DNA from: Candidatus Poribacteria bacterium
GTDB taxonomy: Bacteria > Poribacteria > WGA-4E > WGA-3G
Assembly: GCA_022821965.1 (NCBI GenBank)
Contig: JAJECN010000012.1
Location: forward strand, 1 to 32,320
DNA: 32,320 nt
Direction of reading: 5' to 3'
How positions within the stretch are numbered: position 1 is the stretch's first letter; each line of letters starts with the position of its first letter. Shown piece by piece: positions 23,120 to 29,497 of the stretch. The position numbers and the translations under genes were made by a program. Below the pieces are notes generated by a model, which worked only from the letters and a program-made list of their open reading frames with translations, ran no database searches and was not told the DNA's origin.

Positions 23120-23193
23120 TCACGAACAGACAAGAAATTTCTATTACAACGCCCATCACTGAGCAGACGGTTTCAGTGAGGGTGTTTTTTTTT
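23068..23193 (+). promoter_or_regulatory. Isoleucine-responsive attenuator of ileS
   Basis: Three competing pairings can be read. Region 1 (23068-23077) can pair with region 2 (23107-23116), with one G-G mismatch and two G-U pairs. Region 2 (GTGGTGGGC, 23108-23116) can pair with region 3 (GCCCATCAC, 23151-23159), nine pairs including one G-U: the antiterminator. Region 3 also forms the 5' arm of the terminator (23149-23185). The Ile codons (23075-23098) lie between regions 1 and 2. A ribosome stalled there would leave region 2 free; one at the stop codon (23117) would cover it and allow the terminator. No fold was computed. Confidence 0.7.
23149..23193 (+). terminator. Attenuator terminator before ileS
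   Basis: ACGCCC(A)TCACTGA (23149-23162) pairs with TCAGTGAGGGTGT (23173-23185) as a 13-bp stem with one A bulge, and is followed by nine T (23185-23193). It is strong and lies 128 bp before the ileS start. Confidence 0.93.
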
Positions 23194-23198
23194 AAGAG

Positions 23199-23303
23199 TC
23201 TTCAGTTATCATCTCTCGGTTTTCGGTGTTTTTTCTCAAACCCCGTGCGGACGCATCAGAAACCTCTTTCACCGATAACTGACAACCGATAACCGAAAAC
23301 CAT
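23199..23303. repeat. Heptamer-repeat element, copy E7
   Basis: Left arm TCTTCAGTTATCATCTCTC, right arm AACCTCTTTCACCGATAACTGACAACCG (23261-23303). On the minus strand it has AAAGAGG (23269-23263), TTTCTG and ATG (23256-23254) at the same spacing as E1 and E2. It sits between the attenuator terminator and ileS. Confidence 0.82.
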
Positions 23304-23320
23304 TAAACGAGGAGTTTCCC

Positions 23321-26300
23321 ATGTTTGAAGAGGTATCACCGCAATTTACGTTTGCTGAAAAAGAAAAACAGGTCTTGGAGTTCTGGCGTGAAAACGACAT
23401 CTTTCAGAAGAGTATGGAGATGTATAAAGACGCACCTTCGTTTGTTTTTCTGGAAGGACCACCGTTTGCGAATGCACCTCCCGGTGTGCATCACGTCCTT
23501 GCACGCGTCATGAAAGATGCCGTCTGCCGCTACAAGACCATGACAGGACATTATGTCCTCCGTAAAGCAGGTTGGGACACCCACGGACTCCCTGTCGAAT
23601 ATCAGGTTGAGAAGCAACTCAATATTACAAATAAGGCGGAATTAGAGGCTTACGGCGTTCAGAACTTTATCGAAAAATGTAAGGAGAATGTGTTCCAATA
23701 CGAGCAGGATTGGCGACGAATGACAGAGCGCATCGGATTCTGGGTCAACTTAGATGATGCTTATATCACGTTGTCAAACGATTACATTGAAAGCGTCTGG
23801 TGGGTGCTCCGGCAAGCGTGGGAGAAGGAGCTGCTCTATCAAGGACATAAGGTACAACCGTATTGCTATCGGTGCGGTACAACCTTAGCAAGCCACGAAG
23901 TCGCGCTCGGTTACCAAGAGGTCGCCGATCCGTCTATCTTTGTCCGTTTCCGGCTGAAGAATAGGGAGAATACTTACCTGCTCGTCTGGACGACGACCCC
24001 GTGGACTTTACCTTCTAACGTCGCTGTTGCTGTCGGTGAAAATTACGATTACGTCGCTGTTGAAGAAGGTAACGGGCAGCACCTTATCCTCGCGAAGGAA
24101 TGTATACCGAGCCTATTCGGTGATGAATCTCCTCAGATCGTTGAAACCTATAAGGGAAGCGACCTCCAAGCGTGGGAATACGAACCTCTGTTTGATAGCG
24201 GGCAGCATCCAGAAAAATCACACTACATCGTCACCGGCGATTTTGTAACGACCACAGAGGGAAGTGGTTTGGTTCACATCGCTCCCGCCTTTGGACAAGA
24301 TGACTACGAGATTGGGCAGAAATACAACCTGCCACTCGTGCAGTTGGTGGGTCCTGATGGCAAATTTGTTTCGGCGGTGAAAGAGCCGTGGGCAGGCGAA
24401 TACGTCAAGGATGCCGATCCGCAAATCATCGAAAACTTGGATGGGCGTGGACTGTTGTTCAAGGCTTCTGAATATACGCACCAATATCCGTTCTGTTGGC
24501 GGTGTGATACCCCGTTGCTCTATTACGCACGCGAATCGTGGTTTATCCGGACGACGGCTATCCGAGAACAGATGCACCAAAATAACCAGCAGATCAATTG
24601 GTATCCAGAGCATATTAAGAATGGACGCTTCGGCAATTGGTTGGAAAATAATATTGACTGGGGATTGAGTCGTGAACGTTATTGGGGAACGCCCTTGCCG
24701 GTTTGGGTGTGTGACGACTGCGGGCATCAGCATTGTGTCGGTAGTATTGCTGAATTGAAAGAACTCGGTACCGATGTACCGGATGATATTGAACTGCACC
24801 GTCCTTATGTGGACGACGTTGCTCTCGTGTGTGGAGAATGCAGCGGCACGATGCATCGCGTGGAAGACGTAATTGATTGCTGGTTTGACTCTGGTTGTGC
24901 GCACACAGCGCAGTGGCATTATCCCTTTGAAAACAAGGAGATGTTAGACCAGGCGTATCCGGCAGATTTCATCTCCGAAGCTATTGATCAGACACGCGGG
25001 TGGTTCTATAGCCTCTTAGCAACCGGTACGCTTCTCTATGATAAACCTGCTTACAAAAACTGCCTCTGCCTTGAACTCATTATGGGACCCGATGGACAAA
25101 AAATGAGTAAGAGTCGGGGAAACACGGTGGACCCATGGACAATTCTCGACAAGCAAGGTGCAGATGCGATGCGCTGGTATATGTTCACCGCAACCACACC
25201 GTGGACATCGCGCGCTTTCAAACCGGAGGGCATTGACGAAGCCTTAAAGAAGTTCATGGGAACCCTCCAGAACGTTTATAGTTTCTTTGTCATGTATGCG
25301 AACTTAGAGCAGGTCGATGTCTTGCGAGATGCACCGCCTGTTTCCGAGCGCGCTGTCGTGGACAAATGGATCTTGTCGCGTCTCCAGACGCTCATTGATG
25401 AGGTGCGCGACAATATGGAGAATTACCATCTCACGAATGCACCGCGCGCGATTGAGGCGTTTGTGGATGACCTCAGCAACTGGTATGTCCGCCGTTCCCG
25501 GGATCGGTTCTGGGGGGCGGAAGCAGGACCCGACAAGCATGCTGCCTACGCCACGCTTTATGAAGTGCTTGTAACCGTTGCGAAACTCTCTGCACCCTTC
25601 GTTCCATTTTTGGCAGACGAACTCTATCTCAATTTGGTGTGTTCGCTGGATGCTGAGGCACCCCTGAGTGTTCATCTTGCGGAATATCCAGTTGCAGATG
25701 CCGCGCTCAGAGATGTTCAGTTAGAAACCGATATGGATTTCACCCGCGAAGTTATTAGCATGGGACACGCTGCACGCAACCGCTCCGGCATTAAAACCCG
25801 CCAACCGCTCGCGGAGATTACCCTTGGTGGACTCTCTGAGGCAGAGAAAGCGACTGTTGACCGTTTAGCCGACCTCGTCTACGATGAACTCAACGTCAAA
25901 GGGATTGCCTTTACAGAAGCGTTGGACGCTTTCGCACAGGTGACGCTCAAACCCAACTTCAAGGTATTGGGACCCAAGTACGGTAAGGGCGTGCAAGCCA
26001 TCGCTAAAACCCTCGCTGCCGGAGATGCAGTGGCATTGAAGGCGGCATTGGAAGCCGCTGGCAGTCTACAAATTGAAGCATCGGGAGAGACGTATACCCT
26101 TGAGCAATCTGACGTTGAGGTCCAGACGCGGAATCGGGAAGGGTTCTTTGTCGAGATGGATACAAAGAAATTCGTCGCTTTATCCACAGAATTGACGCAC
26201 GAGTTAACACTTGAAGGCTTGGCGCGCGAATTCGTCAATAAGATTCAGAATATGCGAAAGGAGGCTGATTTTAATGTCTCTGATCGGATTAAACTCAGCC

Positions 26301-26467
26301 TTGATACGACATCCGCACTTCTGGATGAGGCGTTTCAGGCGCATCGGGACTATATCCTCCGCGAGACACTCACGATGACAGTTGTAGATATTCCGAGTGA
26401 AAATGCCTTCACCCTTGCACAGAAACTGAACGGTGAACCTGCCACCTTGAGTGTTGAACAAGTCTGA
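23321..26467 (+). CDS. ileS: Isoleucyl-tRNA synthetase, type 2
   Basis: 1048 residues, as in full-length IleRS. It charges tRNA-Ile and edits valine. The HIGH element is GPPFANAPPGVHHVL (46-60): the PGxHH form of type 2 (eukaryote-like, typically mupirocin-tolerant) enzymes, followed by RKAGWDTHGLPVE. The CP1 editing domain has VWTTTPWTLPSNVAVAVG (about 223-240) and the KMSKS loop is KMSKS at 594-598. Zn-binding Cys motifs lie at CDDCGHQH and CGEC, and DCWFDSG is present. The C-terminal half (about 660 on) carries the anticodon-binding domain, with PISVH-like sequence. GAGGAG before ATG gives a strong ribosome binding site. An Ile leader peptide and attenuator lie upstream, so expression probably rises when charged tRNA-Ile is scarce. 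Confidence 0.97.
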   Translation: MFEEVSPQFTFAEKEKQVLEFWRENDIFQKSMEMYKDAPSFVFLEGPPFANAPPGVHHVLARVMKDAVCRYKTMTGHYVLRKAGWDTHGLPVEYQVEKQLNITNKAELEAYGVQNFIEKCKENVFQYEQDWRRMTERIGFWVNLDDAYITLSNDYIESVWWVLRQAWEKELLYQGHKVQPYCYRCGTTLASHEVALGYQEVADPSIFVRFRLKNRENTYLLVWTTTPWTLPSNVAVAVGENYDYVAVEEGNGQHLILAKECIPSLFGDESPQIVETYKGSDLQAWEYEPLFDSGQHPEKSHYIVTGDFVTTTEGSGLVHIAPAFGQDDYEIGQKYNLPLVQLVGPDGKFVSAVKEPWAGEYVKDADPQIIENLDGRGLLFKASEYTHQYPFCWRCDTPLLYYARESWFIRTTAIREQMHQNNQQINWYPEHIKNGRFGNWLENNIDWGLSRERYWGTPLPVWVCDDCGHQHCVGSIAELKELGTDVPDDIELHRPYVDDVALVCGECSGTMHRVEDVIDCWFDSGCAHTAQWHYPFENKEMLDQAYPADFISEAIDQTRGWFYSLLATGTLLYDKPAYKNCLCLELIMGPDGQKMSKSRGNTVDPWTILDKQGADAMRWYMFTATTPWTSRAFKPEGIDEALKKFMGTLQNVYSFFVMYANLEQVDVLRDAPPVSERAVVDKWILSRLQTLIDEVRDNMENYHLTNAPRAIEAFVDDLSNWYVRRSRDRFWGAEAGPDKHAAYATLYEVLVTVAKLSAPFVPFLADELYLNLVCSLDAEAPLSVHLAEYPVADAALRDVQLETDMDFTREVISMGHAARNRSGIKTRQPLAEITLGGLSEAEKATVDRLADLVYDELNVKGIAFTEALDAFAQVTLKPNFKVLGPKYGKGVQAIAKTLAAGDAVALKAALEAAGSLQIEASGETYTLEQSDVEVQTRNREGFFVEMDTKKFVALSTELTHELTLEGLAREFVNKIQNMRKEADFNVSDRIKLSLDTTSALLDEAFQAHRDYILRETLTMTVVDIPSENAFTLAQKLNGEPATLSVEQV

Positions 26468-26514
26468 ACTTTTGCAGGTATCAGTTTAGAGCGTTTCTCA
26501 CAAATACAATTTTG

Positions 26515-26542
26515 TTAGGCGAGGTACCCGTGCCTCGCCTAA
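26515..26542. repeat. GGCGAGG-type palindrome after ileS
   Basis: TTAGGCGAGGTA pairs with TGCCTCGCCTAA (one G-U) around CCCG, a 12-bp stem 48 bp after ileS. No T tract follows. Same core as the palindromes at 5102 and 14356. It may terminate or stabilise the ileS mRNA. Confidence 0.6.
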
Positions 26543-26616
26543 ACTATTTATGAATGCTATACCTGAATGTTACGGAATGGCTCTTAGAAATCCTATGTTT
26601 ACGCTGCATAGAAATG

Positions 26617-26696
26617 CTACTATATGCAAACAGATTGACATATAGTACTACTATATGCAAACAGACTTGACAAATAGTAGTACTATATGTTAATAT
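26617..26696 (+). promoter_or_regulatory. Promoter with 31-bp direct repeats and dyad operators
   Basis: CTACTATATGCAAACAG recurs at 26617 and 26648, and a partial third copy starts near 26680. The perfect 19-bp palindrome CATATAGTACTACTATATG (26639-26657) recurs with one mismatch at 26671-26689. TTGACA (26667-26672) and TAATAT (26691-26696, 18-bp spacing) form a promoter in which the second palindrome occupies the spacer. A start near 26703 coincides with the ATG of the next gene. An operator for an unknown, perhaps autogenous, regulator is inferred. Confidence 0.65.
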
Positions 26697-26702
26697 AAAT
26701 GT

Positions 26703-27851
26703 ATGATAGATAGACAATTTTGGCTCAACCGCATCGAAACTGCTTGGGAACGTCGTTCAATCGTATGGTTGTCCGGTGTCCGACGTATTGGCAAAACGTG
26801 CTTGTGCCAGACACTTCCCAATATTGAATATTTTGATTGTGAATTGCCGCGTGTTAGACGATTGATGGAGGATCCACAGGAATTTTTGGATAATATCGGT
26901 GATGGACGGATTGTGCTTGATGAAATCCATCGGTTGCCGAACCCATCAGAATTGTTAAAAATCGCAGCGGATCACTATCCGAAGGTTCAGATTGTCGCGA
27001 CAGGTTCATCAACGCTTGGGGCAAGTGCTAAGTTTAAAGATACACTCGTTGGACGCAAAACTGAATTGTGGTTAACGCCGCTTATAAAGTCGGATCTTAA
27101 CGATTTCAACCGAGTGGATATACATCATCGCCTTTTGCACGGTGGGTTACCGCCATTTTTCCTTGAGAATGCCCTTCCTGAACCTGATTTCCAAGAGTGG
27201 ACAGATGCTTATTGGGCAAAAGATATCCAAGAACTTTTTCGGCTTGAACGGCGCTACTCCTTCCAAAAATTCACCGAACTCCTCATGGCACAAAGCGGTG
27301 GGGTTTTTGAAGCATCCCGTTTCGCACACCCATGCGAAGTAAGTCGAGGAACCATATCGAACTATCTCTCTATTTTAGAGGCGACTTTCGTCGTGCATGT
27401 CATCCGTCCATTTAGTTCTCGCCGCGCAACAGAGATTGTCGCGGCACCGAAAGTCTACGGATTTGATACCGGATTTGTCTGTTATTATCGAGGTTGGTCA
27501 CAACTGCGACAGGACGACCTTGGCTCATTATGGGAACACTTTGTCCTCAACGAGATTATGGCGCATACACAATCCCGTGAGATTCACTACTGGCGTAACA
27601 AAAGGGATCAGGAAGTTGATTTTGTACTGACGCGTGCTCGTAATCTACCGGTTGCTATTGAGTGCAAGTGGTCTGCTTCAGGATTTTCGCCACGCGCACT
27701 ACTGGCGTTCCGCAGACAATATCCAGATGGTGAGAATTTCGTCATCGCGCACGATGTAGATCGCGCTTTCACAAGCGATTACAACGGTCTCCAAGTTAAG
27801 TTTGTGAATTTGGATACACTGATTGCTGAGATATCCCCTCCCAAAAGATAA
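26703..27851 (+). CDS. AAA ATPase with DUF4143 domain
   Basis: 382 residues. Walker A at 25-32 (GVRRIGKT), Walker B at about 69-75 (RIVLDEIH), then a sensor-like ATGSS (about 98-102). Residues about 160-260 are helical with a winged-helix-like SRGTISNYLSILEATFVVHVI. The C-terminus is a DUF4143 domain: SLWEHFVLNEI, IHYWRNKRDQEVDFVLTRARNLPVAIECKW, which carries the Asp...Glu-x-Lys pattern of restriction-endonuclease-like folds. Such proteins (AAA_14/DUF4143) are common, and their role is unsettled; DNA-related or mobile-element roles have been suggested. No Shine-Dalgarno precedes the ATG and the promoter places the transcription start at or near it, so the mRNA may be leaderless. It is flanked by its own promoter and that of the next operon; an accessory gene is likely. 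Confidence 0.85.
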   Translation: MIDRQFWLNRIETAWERRSIVWLSGVRRIGKTCLCQTLPNIEYFDCELPRVRRLMEDPQEFLDNIGDGRIVLDEIHRLPNPSELLKIAADHYPKVQIVATGSSTLGASAKFKDTLVGRKTELWLTPLIKSDLNDFNRVDIHHRLLHGGLPPFFLENALPEPDFQEWTDAYWAKDIQELFRLERRYSFQKFTELLMAQSGGVFEASRFAHPCEVSRGTISNYLSILEATFVVHVIRPFSSRRATEIVAAPKVYGFDTGFVCYYRGWSQLRQDDLGSLWEHFVLNEIMAHTQSREIHYWRNKRDQEVDFVLTRARNLPVAIECKWSASGFSPRALLAFRRQYPDGENFVIAHDVDRAFTSDYNGLQVKFVNLDTLIAEISPPKR

Positions 27852-27856
27852 AAAAC

Positions 27857-27885
27857 TTGCCTTAAAACCGAATTTTTGCTATAGT
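27857..27885 (+). promoter_or_regulatory. Sigma70-type promoter of the molybdenum hydroxylase operon
   Basis: TTGCCT (27857-27862), a 17-bp spacer, and TATAGT (27880-27885). The predicted start near 27892 leaves a leader of about 117 nt. Confidence 0.65.
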
Positions 27886-28008
27886 AAGGTTTAAAATAAA
27901 TAGCTCTAAAACTTATCTCATAAACTGATTTCTGTGGCGGGGTCTCCGCGCCTCAGCCCCTTCCAAATCCCAGTTATAGTGTTATAGTAATGAAAGGAGA
28001 TTCCGGTC

Positions 28009-28887
28009 ATGCAAGATTTTTCGTATGTTTCCGCGCAAACGGTACCGGAAGCCGTTGCCCTACTTGATGAAAAGGGCGAAAAAGCTCGCATTTTGGCGGG
28101 TGGGACTGACCTCATCGTTCAGGTCAGGGAAGCACGCCGAGACGTTGACTTGATGATTGATGTCAAATCCATTCCAGAGGTAAACGTCTTAAATTACGAT
28201 GCTAACGCCGGCTTGACGCTCGGTGCCGCAGTCGAGTGTTATAAAATTTACGCCGTTGATGCTATCTGCGATGCTTATCCCGGTTTAGTCGATGCGACCA
28301 AAATTATCGGTGGCACCGCGATCCAAGGACGCGCCGGTGTCGGCGGTAATTTGTGTAATGCTTCACCTGCTGCGGATTGCATACCACCACTGATTGTGCT
28401 AAATGCCACCTGTGTCATTGCTGGTCCAAACGGCGAACGCGAGTTGCCTGTTGAACAATTCTGTACGGCTCCGGGGCAGACCGCTCTCGAAAAAGGTGAG
28501 ATGCTCGTCTCTATGAAGATACCAGCACCTGCCAGCAACTCAAGTTCCTTCTATCTCCGGTTTATCCCGCGCAATGAGATGGATATCGCTGTTGTCGGTG
28601 CCGGGGCATCTGTGACGCTTGATGATGCGAAGCAAACAATTGTCTCTGCCCGCATTGGACTCGCTGCTGTTGCCCCTACGCCGCTCTTTGCTGAGGAAGC
28701 GAGCGCGCTGCTCGCCGGTCGCGAGGTTTCTGATGCTGCAATTGACGAAGCTGCACAAGCTGCACAAGCCATCGCACGCCCGATTAGCGACATGCGTGGT
28801 ACAGCGGAGCAACGGACACACCTTGTCGGTGTGTTGACTCGCCGCGCACTCAACGGCGCAATTCAGAGAGTTCGAGACACAGCATAA
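28009..28887 (+). CDS. Molybdenum hydroxylase FAD-binding subunit (CoxM/XdhB-like)
   Basis: 292 residues, the usual size for the medium, FAD-binding subunit of xanthine dehydrogenase-family enzymes. The FAD pyrophosphate loop is ILAGGTDLIVQV (28-39). The second conserved block is IQGRAGVGGNLCNASPAADCIPPL (about 104-127). The C-terminal CO_dh_flav_C domain covers about 180-285 (MDIAVVGAGASVTLD...). It passes electrons from the iron-sulfur subunit to NAD or another acceptor. AAAGGAG supports the start. The first of three genes in medium-small-large order. The substrate is not evident from the sequence. No signal peptide; cytoplasmic. Confidence 0.93.
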   Translation: MQDFSYVSAQTVPEAVALLDEKGEKARILAGGTDLIVQVREARRDVDLMIDVKSIPEVNVLNYDANAGLTLGAAVECYKIYAVDAICDAYPGLVDATKIIGGTAIQGRAGVGGNLCNASPAADCIPPLIVLNATCVIAGPNGERELPVEQFCTAPGQTALEKGEMLVSMKIPAPASNSSSFYLRFIPRNEMDIAVVGAGASVTLDDAKQTIVSARIGLAAVAPTPLFAEEASALLAGREVSDAAIDEAAQAAQAIARPISDMRGTAEQRTHLVGVLTRRALNGAIQRVRDTA

Positions 28888-28978
28888 ATTTTGTTGATTT
28901 TTTAAGGGCAATCCTTTTTGGAAAACGGACAAAACGGAACGAAACCCGAATCGTAAAAAGCGTGAAAGGAACTATACT

Positions 28979-29455
28979 ATGGCGAGAAAATCGCACGTTC
29001 AAACCACTATTAACGGTGAAACGGTGGAATTTCTCTGCGAATCCCGTCAAAGCCTACTCGAAGTCCTCAGAGATGAACTCCATCTTACGGGTGCTAAAGA
29101 GGGATGCAACAACGGAAATTGTGGGGCTTGCAGTGTCATCCTTGATGGCAGACTTGTCAATTCATGCCTGGTCCTCGGTGTGGAGACTGAAGGCAAATCT
29201 GTGGAAACCATAGAAGGTCTCGCGGAACCTGACAAGCTGCACCCGATCCAAGATGCCTTCTTGGAAAACGCCGCGCTTCAGTGTGGCATCTGCACACCCG
29301 GCTTTATTATGAGTGCTAAGGCACTGCTGGATAGCAATCCGAATCCAACTGAACATGAAATTCGGTACTGGTTGGCGGGTAACTTGTGCCGCTGTACCGG
29401 CTATGATAAAATTGTCAAAGCAGTGTTGGATGTTGCTAAAGAAACCTCTGCTTAA
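28979..29455 (+). CDS. Molybdenum hydroxylase [2Fe-2S] subunit (CoxS/XdhC-like)
   Basis: 158 residues, the standard length. All eight cluster ligands are present: C43, C48, C51 and C63 for the plant-type ferredoxin cluster (GCNNGNCGAC...SC), and C102, C105, C137 and C139 for the proximal all-helical cluster (CGIC...CRC). It carries electrons between the molybdenum site and the FAD subunit. AAAGGA before ATG supports the start. It lies 91 bp after the FAD subunit gene and 42 bp before the large subunit, so the three are co-transcribed. Confidence 0.95.
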   Translation: MARKSHVQTTINGETVEFLCESRQSLLEVLRDELHLTGAKEGCNNGNCGACSVILDGRLVNSCLVLGVETEGKSVETIEGLAEPDKLHPIQDAFLENAALQCGICTPGFIMSAKALLDSNPNPTEHEIRYWLAGNLCRCTGYDKIVKAVLDVAKETSA

Positions 29456-29497
29456 CTTCACACAAACTGAGACTCATGAATCGGAGGTATATGCGTA

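Noticed and set aside
22889-23200. T-box riboswitch, tmRNA or other known ncRNA upstream of ileS
   Set aside because: No T-box AGGGTGGNACCGCG-like sequence, no tmRNA ends and no RNase P or SRP motifs are present; the Ile codon run fits a leader peptide better.
26703-27851. Toxin-antitoxin or defence system
   Set aside because: A single AAA/DUF4143 gene with no small partner gene next to it; the flanking genes are housekeeping.
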